From: Larkinella rosea
GTDB lineage: Bacteria > Bacteroidota > Bacteroidia > Cytophagales > Spirosomataceae
DNA length: 64,000 bases
Assembly: GCF_003858635.1 (NCBI RefSeq)
Contig: NZ_RQJO01000015.1
Coordinates: forward strand, 1 to 64,000
Direction: 5' to 3'
This document shows positions 9,424 to 17,674 of this stretch, piece by piece. The notes beneath the pieces are model-generated. The model saw only the letters and a list, made by a program, of their open reading frames with translations. It had not been told where the DNA came from and ran no database searches. Each line of letters opens with the position of its first letter. Positions within the stretch are counted from its first letter, which is position 1. Position numbers and translations under genes: made by a program.

Positions 9424-9534
9424 GCGGTTTTCCGCAGAAAATTCGAACAACTTTTTTGGTTTATGCGTTAAACCTATGTGAACCAACTCAGTCTAACGGT
9501 CATTGGAAGTTTGAAACTGTAGACTGTTAACATC

Positions 9535-9816
9535 ATGAAAACGCATAATCTGATTTCAATGCTGTTGGTTGCGATGATTGGTCTCTTTCTGACCAGTTGT
9601 GCGCCCACAGTAGGTGTAAGGGCCGATTATGGCTATGGGCCCAGTTATGGTTACGGATACAGCCCCTATCGGTACGGGTATCGTCGTCCGGTTGTTGTAA
9701 CGCCCCCGCCAAGAGTCGTTTACCGGTCGTATCCAAAGCGTCATTATTACCGGAATCAGTACCGGGCTCCGCAACAATATAGTTATCGTTCGCATCGGGG
9801 ACGTGGACCCCGGTAA
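9535..9816 (+). CDS. Small Tyr/Arg-rich lipoprotein
   Basis: 93 residues. Lipobox LTSC near residue 22, followed by a short low-complexity segment dominated by Tyr, Gly, Pro and Arg (YGYGPSYGYGYSPYRYGYRR). Such small lipoproteins are common in Spirosoma-type genomes, but I do not recognise a function. The intrinsically disordered, strongly basic and aromatic composition suggests a surface or envelope component. A terminator follows 6 bp after the stop, so it is probably monocistronic. Confidence 0.72.
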   Translation: MKTHNLISMLLVAMIGLFLTSCAPTVGVRADYGYGPSYGYGYSPYRYGYRRPVVVTPPPRVVYRSYPKRHYYRNQYRAPQQYSYRSHRGRGPR

Positions 9817-9821
9817 AAATA

Positions 9822-9853
9822 GAAAAACCGTCTCGAAAGGGGCGGTTTTTTGT
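9822..9853 (+). terminator. Rho-independent terminator
   Basis: AAAAACCGTCTC pairs with GGGGCGGTTTTT around a GAAA loop (some G-U pairs), followed by T residues. Confidence 0.82.
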
Positions 9854-9946
9854 TAAAGGGATGGTGATGAAAGAAAAACTTTCGCATCTTTATGTACTTT
9901 TTGAGTGACTACACGTTTAAAGAGGTGTAGTAGAGCAAAAACAACC

Positions 9947-10156
9947 ATGAAAAAGCTATTGGTGCTGGGTATAACCGTGAGTATGATGCTTCCGCTGGAA
10001 GCACCGGTGGAAGCGGCCGTTGTAAAATCAGCCACCAGTGAACTAAAAAGTGAGTTGATCTTTAAGCGGAAGAAAGCCCGCGGTTATCGGAAGAAAAAGG
10101 GCTTTATGTGGGGCTTATTCCGCGGAAAAAACTCCTGTAGTTGCCCCAAACATTAA
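9947..10156 (+). CDS. Small exported basic protein of unknown function
   Basis: 69 residues. The start is ATG 9947 because it opens directly into a signal peptide (MKKLLVLGITVSMMLPL..., cleavage likely after VEA near residue 24); an upstream in-frame ATG at 9905 would give an unnatural N-terminal extension. The mature part is only about 45 residues, very basic (KRKKARGYRKKKG), and ends in a Cys-rich C terminus (SCSCPKH). A terminator follows. I do not recognise a family. Confidence 0.62.
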   Translation: MKKLLVLGITVSMMLPLEAPVEAAVVKSATSELKSELIFKRKKARGYRKKKGFMWGLFRGKNSCSCPKH

Positions 10157-10183
10157 GTTTCACTTATCGTAAATTGTACTTAT

Positions 10184-10206
10184 AGCCGGGGCAACCCGGC
10201 TTTTTG
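10184..10206 (+). terminator. Rho-independent terminator
   Basis: AGCCGGG (10184-10190) pairs with CCCGGCT (10195-10201), GCAA tetraloop, then TTTTG. Confidence 0.88.
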
Positions 10207-10259
10207 TTTTTCAGTAGGTTAATAAATTGTAAAATACTGCTATTCAGCTAAAAATTCCG

Positions 10260-10267
10260 TATCTTTG
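10260..10267 (+). promoter_or_regulatory. Candidate -7 promoter element of typA
   Basis: TATCTTTG exactly matches the Bacteroidota -7 consensus TAnnTTTG. No good TTG element lies 19-20 bp upstream. It implies a leader of about 100 nt before typA; that leader contains a partial GAGACAAGAG-family repeat half (CTCTTGTCTCGACTC around 10340-10354). Confidence 0.5.
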
Positions 10268-10372
10268 CGGTTTAATTGAGAGGACAACAGAAACCATAGA
10301 ATAAATCCTTTTTGCGATCCAGCTGTCTCTGGTCCATTATCTCTTGTCTCGACTCTTTTATTCTAACATTGT

Positions 10373-12187
10373 ATGCAATCCATTCGCAACATAGCTATCA
10401 TAGCGCACGTTGACCACGGTAAGACTACGTTGGTTGACAAAATTATTCATGCATCCAAGCTCTTTCGGGACAACCAGGAGTTTGGCGATCTGATCTTAGA
10501 CAACAACGACCTGGAACGGGAACGCGGTATCACGATTGTTTCCAAAAACGTTTCGGTTCGTTACAATGATGTTAAAATCAATATCATTGATACACCGGGT
10601 CACTCCGATTTCGGGGGTGAAGTGGAGCGGGTACTGAAAATGGCCGACGGCGTCTGTCTGTTGGTCGATGCATTTGAAGGCGCCATGCCGCAAACCCGGT
10701 TTGTGTTGAGCAAAGCCCTCCAGCTGGGCCTGAAACCAATTCTGGTTATTAACAAAGTCGATAAGGAAAACTGCCGTCCGGAAGAAGTTCACGAAGAAGT
10801 ATTCGACCTGATGTTCAACCTAGGCGCCACCGAAGAACAGCTGGATTTTCCGACGGTTTACGGTTCGTCGAAACAGGGTTGGATGGGGCCGGACTGGAAA
10901 ACGCCGACTGACAATATTACGTACCTGCTGGATACCATCGTGGAAACGATTCCGCCTGCGCCAGTCGTGGAAGGAACACCGCAGATGCAGATTACCTCGC
11001 TCGATTATTCGGCCTTTGTGGGTCGGATTGCCATCGGTCGGGTGGTGCGTGGGACGCTGAAAGAAGGCGCGAACATGGCGCTGGTAAAAACCGGTGATGT
11101 GGTTAAAAAAGTACGGATCAAAGAACTGCAGACGTTCGAGGGGCTGGGCAAACAAAAGGTTTCGGAAGTACAGTGCGGGGATATTTGTGCGGTAACGGGT
11201 CTGGAAGATTTCGAGATTGGCGATACGCTGACCGACGCCGAGAACCCGGAAGCGCTGGAGCGGATTGCGGTGGATGAGCCGACGATGAACATGCTGTTCA
11301 CGATCAACAACTCTCCGTTTTTTGGCAAAGAAGGCAAGTTTGTAACGTCGCGTCACCTGCGGGAGCGGTTATACAAGGAAATTGAGAAAAACCTCGCTTT
11401 GCGGGTAGAAAATACCGACAGCGAAGACCGGTTTCTGGTGTACGGACGCGGTATTCTCCACTTGTCGGTATTGATCGAAACCATGCGTCGTGAAGGCTAC
11501 GAACTGCAGGTTGGTCAACCACGGGTATTGTATAAATACGATGACCACGGAAATCGGCTGGAACCGGTCGAAACGCTGGTGGTCGATGTTCCGGAAGAAA
11601 CCGCCGGAAAAGTGATTGAATTGGCGACACAGCGGAAAGGCGAGTTGCTGATTATGGAGCCGAAAGGCGATTTGCAACACCTGGAATTCGAAATTCCGTC
11701 GCGCGGATTGATCGGTTTGCGTTCCAACGTCCTGACGGCAACCTTTGGGGAAGCGGTGATGACCCACCGTTTCAAGAGCTTCGAACCGTATAAAGGAGCC
11801 ATTCCGGAACGGATTAACGGTTCATTGATTTCGATGACCAGCGGCTCCGCGACGGCCTATTCGATTGATAAATTGCAGGATCGGGGTGTTTTCTTCATCG
11901 AACCGGGCGACGAAATCTATACCGGTCAGGTAATCGGTGAACACAACCGGCAGAATGATATTGTGGTGAACGTGCAAACGGCCAAACAGTTGACGAACAT
12001 GCGGGCGTCCGGTTCGGATACCAACGTTCGGATTGCGCCGAAAATCTCGTTCTCACTGGAAGAGTCGATGGAATACATCCAGAAGGATGAATACCTGGAA
12101 GTAACGCCAAAATCGATGCGGATTCGCAAGATTTTCCTTGATGAAAACGAGCGGAAACGGAACCAGAGCAAATTTGAAATGGCCTAA
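10373..12187 (+). CDS. typA: Translational GTPase TypA/BipA
   Basis: 604 residues, the normal TypA length. The G domain shows all GTPase motifs: [12 protein letters not shown] (G1), RERGITI (G2 region), [12 protein letters not shown] (G3) and [13 protein letters not shown] (G4). Domain II (beta-barrel, about residues 205-295) and the elongation-factor-G-like C-terminal domains follow, with the TypA-typical segments [10 protein letters not shown] and TSGSATAYS. Ribosome-associated GTPase involved in 50S assembly and stress or cold adaptation in other bacteria. Monocistronic here, ending at a large bidirectional terminator. Confidence 0.97.
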   Translation: MQSIRNIAIIAHVDHGKTTLVDKIIHASKLFRDNQEFGDLILDNNDLERERGITIVSKNVSVRYNDVKINIIDTPGHSDFGGEVERVLKMADGVCLLVDAFEGAMPQTRFVLSKALQLGLKPILVINKVDKENCRPEEVHEEVFDLMFNLGATEEQLDFPTVYGSSKQGWMGPDWKTPTDNITYLLDTIVETIPPAPVVEGTPQMQITSLDYSAFVGRIAIGRVVRGTLKEGANMALVKTGDVVKKVRIKELQTFEGLGKQKVSEVQCGDICAVTGLEDFEIGDTLTDAENPEALERIAVDEPTMNMLFTINNSPFFGKEGKFVTSRHLRERLYKEIEKNLALRVENTDSEDRFLVYGRGILHLSVLIETMRREGYELQVGQPRVLYKYDDHGNRLEPVETLVVDVPEETAGKVIELATQRKGELLIMEPKGDLQHLEFEIPSRGLIGLRSNVLTATFGEAVMTHRFKSFEPYKGAIPERINGSLISMTSGSATAYSIDKLQDRGVFFIEPGDEIYTGQVIGEHNRQNDIVVNVQTAKQLTNMRASGSDTNVRIAPKISFSLEESMEYIQKDEYLEVTPKSMRIRKIFLDENERKRNQSKFEMA

Positions 12188-12221
12188 AAACCGGCACATC
12201 GCCGATGCTTTTTTAGTTTCG

Positions 12222-12274
12222 TTTATAATAGAAAAGGGTTGACTGATTTTCAGTCAACCCTTTTCTATTATAAA
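12222..12274. terminator. Bidirectional terminator between typA and the convergent 12295 gene
   Basis: A 25-bp perfect inverted repeat (12222-12246 and 12250-12274) with a TTT loop separates the two convergent genes. Arms begin TTTATAATAG and end GTTGACTGA. A/T-rich at the base on both sides, so it can work on either strand. Confidence 0.88.
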
Positions 12275-12294
12275 CCGGGTATCAGTGTAGCGGT

Positions 12295-13266
12295 TTAGAG
12301 CTGCTTGATAACCTGCAAACCAATCGCAGAACCGGTTTCGACGGCAGGACTGTACACATTGACAGATACGGTTTTTAAACGCTGCATCTTTTTGTCGGCG
12401 GCCACATTCAAAATACTGAGCAAAGTCGTGGCCGCACCAGCACCGATGTTTACCATGGAAAGCGTCCGTTTCGACTTATTGCTGTAATCACCGCGATTGC
12501 CGTAATAATTCGTTTGATCATACGAAAACCGCTCAAGGTTTATAATACCCAGCGTTGTGGTGGCCAGCCCGGTCAGAATTCCCCACGTACCGATTCGTTT
12601 CGCATTCAGGCCGGGCCGGTTCATCAATTGTGCTCCGCTTAAGGCGACGTTCGTGCCGTTCAAAAGCGCCGACGAAATGGCGTATGAATTGGTGATCTTG
12701 TATTTATCCGGAATTTCCTGAGGAGTGGGCGGAGAATACGAAGGTTGAATCAACTGACACTCTTCGCGGGTCAGCCCGGATTGATCGATCCAGTCCAGCA
12801 GGTTTTGATCATCGATCTCAAAAATCGTCGCGTATTGATAGCGGGTATTGATTTTTTCGGCAACCTCCCGCCCGGCGGTTTTTTCGACGAGATAACCAAC
12901 GGCGCAAATGGCTCCGTCTTTATCGATAAAACACGGTTTCCGTTCGTCCGTATACGCTTCGTTTTTTGGGAAAACACCTCGCAGCCGGTATTCCCGCAAT
13001 TTATCCAGCAGGAAAAACCGCTTCTTTTGCTGATTGCCGCTCATCTCATCCGTTGGGCGTTTCCGCAGTAAAGCTTCCACGTATTCAAGGTGCGTCCGAA
13101 CCCGGAGGTGATCATCCGTCAGTGCATCAGGCTTGTGTCCAAACTTTTTCACAAAACTTTCGTCGCCAATCAGTGGATTGACCGTCGTCGAAAAGTAAAG
13201 TTGATTGAACCGTAACCCCGCGAAAGCCAGCAAAGTGCCTATTGCAATCAAAAGGAAAGATTTCAT
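12295..13266 (-). CDS. Exported protein of unknown function with a FIDKDG-CAVGYL motif
   Basis: 323 residues. N-terminal hydrophobic signal or anchor (MKSFLLIAIGTLLAFAG). The central part carries the conserved block PCFIDKDGAICAVGYLVEKT followed by an acidic-aromatic segment (ATIFEIDDQNLLDWIDQSGLTREECQLIQP), a pattern I know from uncharacterised proteins of Bacteroidota. The last third has small, alternating polar/hydrophobic stretches rather than a known domain. Last gene of a minus-strand run; 18 bp after the previous gene, so co-transcribed. No function assigned. Confidence 0.72.
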   Translation of the reverse strand: MKSFLLIAIGTLLAFAGLRFNQLYFSTTVNPLIGDESFVKKFGHKPDALTDDHLRVRTHLEYVEALLRKRPTDEMSGNQQKKRFFLLDKLREYRLRGVFPKNEAYTDERKPCFIDKDGAICAVGYLVEKTAGREVAEKINTRYQYATIFEIDDQNLLDWIDQSGLTREECQLIQPSYSPPTPQEIPDKYKITNSYAISSALLNGTNVALSGAQLMNRPGLNAKRIGTWGILTGLATTTLGIINLERFSYDQTNYYGNRGDYSNKSKRTLSMVNIGAGAATTLLSILNVAADKKMQRLKTVSVNVYSPAVETGSAIGLQVIKQL

Positions 13267-13284
13267 ACGGAAAGTAGTGAGTTT

Positions 13285-13875
13285 TTAAAAGCTGAGCCCG
13301 AGCCGAAACGCAAGTCGGTTATAAACCCGATTTTCAATCTTGTAGATTTCGTTCCAGGCCAGTGGCTTATCGGCTTCGGCTTCCTGCCGTTTATAGCTCA
13401 GTGACAGAATAAAATTGGCGTTCTGTGGTCGGCCGATCCGAAAACCAATGCCGGGCGCAATCACCCAGCCGCCCCGGGTTTCGTAGCCCGTCGGATCTTC
13501 GTTCAGCCACGTAAAACCGTAGCCCGTGTCGAGGCTGGTAAACACCCGCAGGTTCTTCTTTCCGGGCTGCGCCAGATCATAGCGGACGCCCGCACAAACC
13601 GGCATCAACAAGGCCGAATTGTACCAGTCGACGCCCACCGTAGCACCCAACGCCAGTTTGGGCCGTAGCTGAACGCCGTTGAAGGTCTGCGCAGTGATGT
13701 TCTGCCGTTTGCTGACGTTTTCAGAGATATTTGTGACGTTGTAGCGAACTTGTCCCAGCAAAACACCAAATTCAGTCATGTTCGTAAAAACGGGCTTAAA
13801 AGCGGTTTTTTGCGCGTAAACCGGGATGGCGATTAAACACCATAACCAGGCGGTTTTGCCAATGAGCTTTTTCAT
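13285..13875 (-). CDS. Exported protein, probably a small outer membrane beta-barrel
   Basis: 196 residues with a signal peptide ending YAQ (about residue 22). The mature protein alternates polar and hydrophobic residues in strand-sized segments with aromatic girdles and ends LAFRLGLSF, a typical outer-membrane C terminus with terminal Phe. Assignment as a beta-barrel rests on these features only. It lies 13 bp after the LVIVD lipoprotein gene and 18 bp before the 12295 gene, so likely one operon. Confidence 0.72.
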   Translation of the reverse strand: MKKLIGKTAWLWCLIAIPVYAQKTAFKPVFTNMTEFGVLLGQVRYNVTNISENVSKRQNITAQTFNGVQLRPKLALGATVGVDWYNSALLMPVCAGVRYDLAQPGKKNLRVFTSLDTGYGFTWLNEDPTGYETRGGWVIAPGIGFRIGRPQNANFILSLSYKRQEAEADKPLAWNEIYKIENRVYNRLAFRLGLSF

Positions 13876-13888
13876 ACGACTGCAAGGA

Positions 13889-15193
13889 TTAGCTGGCCGG
13901 ATACGGACGTTGAACGGGAATTTTGCTCAACAGCTTCAGCTTGCGCGGATTGCTGTAATCGTACTGGTAAAAACCGTCCTGGCCGATCAGCAGCAGCGAT
14001 TTACCCAACGGAATCACATCGTAGGCGTTAAATCCTTCCAGATGCTCCAGTTCGTCGATTTTCATCGCATCGCTGGCGTTGAATGTCTTCAGCCCATAAG
14101 CGCCTTCACAGATGAACAGGTTCGGAAAATCGATTCCCAAGCCGTGCGGATTTTTCATCGGATACGATTTCAGCAAGCGTGGGCTATACAGATTCGATAC
14201 ATCCACGACATCCAGTTGATTCGTAAAACCCTGACACGTTGTCCCTGAACGCAGCGTCACGTAGGCTTTGTCTTCGTAAACCACCACCGGATCGCAGACG
14301 CGGGCGTGGTCGAAAGTGGACATGCGCACCGGTTTTTCGGGATTGCTGTTGTCAAAAATCTGCATACCCGTTTGCGAACCGATAAATAGCTTGTCTTTGT
14401 ACGGGAAAATCGTTTCGATACCCCAGCCCATGCTGATTTTGTTGCCTTTTTTCGGATCAGCCGGGGTTTTGATGTCGAACAACTGCATGTCGGACTGGCT
14501 GACAGTATATAAATAATTGTCGTACAGCGTAAACCGGGCCATCGAGCCGCCCGTTCCGTTCGTACTCGGCGCGGGTGCATTAGAACCGCTCATGGTAGAG
14601 CTGAAATTTTGGACAAAACCGCCCCGGCTATCAAAAACCGCACAGTTGGCGCATCCACCGTTGGTAACACCACTTTCACAGTCTGTGCTAACGGTTTGGG
14701 TAACGTAGTCGACCTTCTGGTCGTTAATCAATTCCTGCTGGGCATTCAAACTCCAATACCCGCCATCGAACTGACCGTTCTGAAAAACATCCTTAACCCG
14801 GTTTAGTTCGCGGATATTTTGCGGATCACTGATGTCGAAGGCCACCAGGTCCATAAAGCTATCGGCGTAGAGAACGTTGTTGCGGATGGCCATATCGCCG
14901 TTGCCCGGAATGCGCAGAAAAGCGACGGTTTTAGGGGACGACGGATTGCGGTTATCAATTATGTGAATCCCTTCCTTGATCTCGTTGATCAGCAGAAAAC
15001 CGTCTTTGGTGTAAATTTTACCGGGATTAACGAGCGTTCGGGCCGGTTCGGCCTGCACGCCCATTCGAACCTGGGCAATGGTAAATGTTCTGGGTGTGAA
15101 TTGTCGGAAAGTGCGGGTTTCCTTGCATTTGTCGGTGCAGCCATTCAGCCCCACCAATACAATACCGAGCAGAAAGTAGAGTGTACGTCTCAT
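13889..15193 (-). CDS. LVIVD-repeat lipoprotein
   Basis: 434 residues, lipobox LNGC (Cys near residue 19). Contains repeated segments of the LVIVD beta-propeller type, e.g. GIHIIDNRNPSSPKTVAFLRIPG, LVAFDISDPQNIRELNRV, MQLFDIKTPADPKKGNKI, MQIFDNSNPEKPVRMSTF, LDVVDVSNLYSPRLLKSY. A Cys-rich insertion (DCESGVTNGGCANCAVFDSRGG) sits in the middle and may be disulfide bonded. Surface or periplasmic propeller of unknown binding partner. A terminator ends the preceding gene, so transcription probably restarts in 15197-15260. Confidence 0.85.
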   Translation of the reverse strand: MRRTLYFLLGIVLVGLNGCTDKCKETRTFRQFTPRTFTIAQVRMGVQAEPARTLVNPGKIYTKDGFLLINEIKEGIHIIDNRNPSSPKTVAFLRIPGNGDMAIRNNVLYADSFMDLVAFDISDPQNIRELNRVKDVFQNGQFDGGYWSLNAQQELINDQKVDYVTQTVSTDCESGVTNGGCANCAVFDSRGGFVQNFSSTMSGSNAPAPSTNGTGGSMARFTLYDNYLYTVSQSDMQLFDIKTPADPKKGNKISMGWGIETIFPYKDKLFIGSQTGMQIFDNSNPEKPVRMSTFDHARVCDPVVVYEDKAYVTLRSGTTCQGFTNQLDVVDVSNLYSPRLLKSYPMKNPHGLGIDFPNLFICEGAYGLKTFNASDAMKIDELEHLEGFNAYDVIPLGKSLLLIGQDGFYQYDYSNPRKLKLLSKIPVQRPYPAS

Positions 15194-15261
15194 AGTAACA
15201 GGTTGTTTAGGTATGTAATTGACAGACCCTGTCGGCTACGAAAGAGTTGGAATATACCAAC

Positions 15262-15296
15262 AAAAAATTGCCCGGCAGGCAGAGCCGCCGGGCAAT
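15262..15296 (-). terminator. Rho-independent terminator downstream of the 15322 gene
   Basis: On the minus strand ATTGCCCGGC pairs with GCCGGGCAAT (15287-15296 with 15267-15276, 10 bp, 10-nt loop), followed by six T. Confidence 0.88.
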
Positions 15297-15321
15297 CCGG
15301 TTTTGCACAATGAATCAGAGG

Positions 15322-15750
15322 TCAAAGTTTTCGATATTCGTACGTCGCGCCATCGGCCAGGACACCACCAATGGGCGCGCGTTCGTATAATCGTAGTATG
15401 TTTTCCTGAATCCGATACGGTTGATACGTCGTATTCTGGTAGTAAATGGCAGTGGTAAAACCGGCAATATTTTCAATGTTGGCGGTTGTAAACGATCCTT
15501 TCTCTTCTTCCTTTCCGTTCCTCAGCCGATTGAACGTTCCGTCGTTGTTGTAATTCAGCGTTTCGGTATAACCGGCTTCCTGCGGAGTTGCAACCTTGCC
15601 TGTCAGCCCATACCGGATTTGGGTCAATTCCCATTTTCCGCTTAACTGCGTATCCCGCTCCGGCGATGGCGAACCATCCTTCGATGGATTACAGGCCAGC
15701 GCGCCGAAGGTGAAGCCCACAATGAACAACGCATTTCGTAACTTTTTCAT
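15322..15750 (-). CDS. Lipocalin-like lipoprotein
   Basis: 142 residues with lipobox GALAC (Cys near residue 20). The mature part begins LSGKWELTQIRYG and continues with strand-turn-strand blocks (YNNDGTFNRLRNGKEEEKGSF, LRLYERAP, YEYRKL), the usual look of the small lipocalin-like (DUF4488/lipocalin_4-type) lipoproteins of Bacteroidota. Ligand unknown. Third gene in the serpin run, 67 bp after the META-domain gene, and followed by a terminator. Confidence 0.72.
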   Translation of the reverse strand: MKKLRNALFIVGFTFGALACNPSKDGSPSPERDTQLSGKWELTQIRYGLTGKVATPQEAGYTETLNYNNDGTFNRLRNGKEEEKGSFTTANIENIAGFTTAIYYQNTTYQPYRIQENILRLYERAPIGGVLADGATYEYRKL

Positions 15751-15817
15751 GATTAAAGAGTGGAGGAGACCGGCTGGTGTGGAGGTACCGGCCTCACTCG
15801 CTATTTTTCAGGTTGTA

Positions 15818-16276
15818 TCATTTCTCTTTTTCGTAAACCAGAACGCCCGGCGTTTCCCCTTCAACAAAAAGCCGTAATTGGCTGTCCGTCAGTTCGTACC
15901 GTTTGACTGCCTGTAGTTTCTTGAAATAAGCGGCTTCAAACTGCATGGCTTCCGGTGGTCCGGCCATCTTCGTACTTCCAATCGCACTCACCTGCACCTG
16001 ATCGGAGGCCGTAGTACCGATAATGGCTCCAAAGTACTGGTTAACCGACGAGCGCCCGCTAATCTGGTAAGCAATGCGGTTTTGTGCTTCGGTGTTGGCC
16101 GAATCGGGCGTCACCAGCAGGGTCACTTCGTAGTTGGAAGCTGGTTGAACCAGCTTATAGGCTCCGGCGGCATTGGTTGCTGACAACGGCTTAATGGTTG
16201 AATCCGAACTGGATTGACGGTTACAGGAAGCAGCCATGAACAGAATCGCCGAAACCAGCGTGAGAATCAGTTTCAT
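15818..16276 (-). CDS. META-domain (HslJ-like) lipoprotein
   Basis: 152 residues, lipobox AASC (Cys near residue 18). The C-terminal half fits the META domain of HslJ-type proteins: GSTKMAGPPEAMQFEAAYF, then LQAVKRYELTDSQLRLFVEG, the pattern TKMAxP...E..F...L..V..YxLxxxxLxLF. HslJ is an envelope protein linked to heat or novobiocin resistance in E. coli. Its start codon overlaps the serpin stop by 4 bp, so the two are translationally coupled and probably act together in the envelope. Confidence 0.8.
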   Translation of the reverse strand: MKLILTLVSAILFMAASCNRQSSSDSTIKPLSATNAAGAYKLVQPASNYEVTLLVTPDSANTEAQNRIAYQISGRSSVNQYFGAIIGTTASDQVQVSAIGSTKMAGPPEAMQFEAAYFKKLQAVKRYELTDSQLRLFVEGETPGVLVYEKEK

Positions 16277-17523
16277 GGCAGCGTCGTTTCCGGATTAACA
16301 ATTTTACCCATAAACAACACCGAGCCGGTTCCTTTCTCAGTAATCAGCACGACGAACGGGCGGTCGCAAAAGAGCGAAGGCCCCGCAGACGTTACTTCAA
16401 ACCCGATACTGGTTACAGCCGCGGCTTCGGTTCCCTTCTCATCGACGGCGACAAACGTGTTTTGCTTCACGTAACTTACTTTCAGTCCCTGGCCTTTACT
16501 GATCCCGGAAAAATCCGCTCCGTCCATAAAAGCCGTTGCCATGCCCATTTTAGCGAGTTCGTCGTTGAGCGTATTTTCGTATTCCAGCGTGAACTTCGGC
16601 AAACCCACCGCCACTTTACTTTCCTGCATGGTTTCCTGTAAACTGGCCCATTCCGTTGCGTTCAATGTGTTAATGACGGCATCAGCCGAGGAGTTTGCAG
16701 TCGGTAGCAAAACCGTCATCGAATAAGTACCATCGCCGTAAGGCAGCTCAAAAGCTCCGTATGTGGGCCGGAAAGCGTGACGAAGGTTGGCGGTCATGGT
16801 CATCATTTTGACCTGCTTTTCGGAACCCGAAACCAGTTTGAAAGGCGAATCGAACGTGTTCTTCGTTTCGAACTGGTATTTCCAGTCGCCTTTGAAATAG
16901 AGCGCGTTTAGCAAAAACAGAACCTGCTCGCCCTTTATTTCGGTAATGACCTTCTTGATTTTGGCGTTGGTATTGTCGCTGGCCCATTGATTGATTTTGT
17001 TGATAACCGGCGTCGGATTACTAAAATCCTCGCCGGAAATCTGGGCATTGAAGGTGTTTTTCGTCGCGTCGAGGTACGACGGCTCAACGGAAAAACCGTT
17101 GCGGTACCAAAGTGAATTGGCCAGTTTTGTTGTTACTTTCGGATCAGCGGTAGGCAATCCTGTCATTAAAAACTCATAGGTTTGGTTGGCATCGGCCAGC
17201 GAAACACCGTCTAGGTGCATCGCCTTTTTCATTTCATCCGCCGTCGAACCGCCAGCTCCGTTCAGCAACATACCGAGCGCCATGTGTAAACTCAGCGGAG
17301 AAACAAAAATGTTCTCATTCGGTTTTTGCTGTTCGTTGACGGTTTTTAGAAAGTCGAACGAAAAATCATTGGTTTTTTGAGCGAACAGCCGGGCTTCCGG
17401 ATTTGGCTTTAAACCGCCGGTTCCCGGAGCTTCGGGGACGCTATCGTTCCGGCAACCAGCTGTGGTCGCCCACAAAGCTGTTGCCATAAACAGGCTGGAA
17501 AAATAGGTTAATCGTCTCATCAC
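16273..17523 (-). CDS. Serpin family serine protease inhibitor, lipoprotein
   Basis: 416 residues, the normal serpin length plus an N-terminal lipoprotein signal (lipobox TAGC, Cys near residue 24). The serpin core is complete: FVSPLSLHMALGMLLNGAGG, NALYFKGDWKYQFETKNT, LPKFTLEYE, and the C-terminal signature DRPFVVLITEKGTGSVLFMGKI. The reactive-centre hinge is GTEAAAVTS, the small-residue pattern of inhibitory serpins. Counting from hinge Gly as P15, P1-P1' would be Thr-Ser. Anchored in the envelope it could protect against host or self proteases. Upstream 17524-17674 contains no clear promoter. Confidence 0.95.
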   Translation of the reverse strand: MMRRLTYFSSLFMATALWATTAGCRNDSVPEAPGTGGLKPNPEARLFAQKTNDFSFDFLKTVNEQQKPNENIFVSPLSLHMALGMLLNGAGGSTADEMKKAMHLDGVSLADANQTYEFLMTGLPTADPKVTTKLANSLWYRNGFSVEPSYLDATKNTFNAQISGEDFSNPTPVINKINQWASDNTNAKIKKVITEIKGEQVLFLLNALYFKGDWKYQFETKNTFDSPFKLVSGSEKQVKMMTMTANLRHAFRPTYGAFELPYGDGTYSMTVLLPTANSSADAVINTLNATEWASLQETMQESKVAVGLPKFTLEYENTLNDELAKMGMATAFMDGADFSGISKGQGLKVSYVKQNTFVAVDEKGTEAAAVTSIGFEVTSAGPSLFCDRPFVVLITEKGTGSVLFMGKIVNPETTLP

Positions 17524-17674
17524 AAATCGGTTTTGTTACACCAAGTTGAGCGCTCACTAACAAAGACCTGATCTGGAGTGAATTGGTTGGAAGAGAGTGA
17601 AAAAAAAGTGAAGAAAAATGAAAAAATGGGGATGATATCATTAATAAAGGAAGTCCACCGGATAAAAAACCGCC

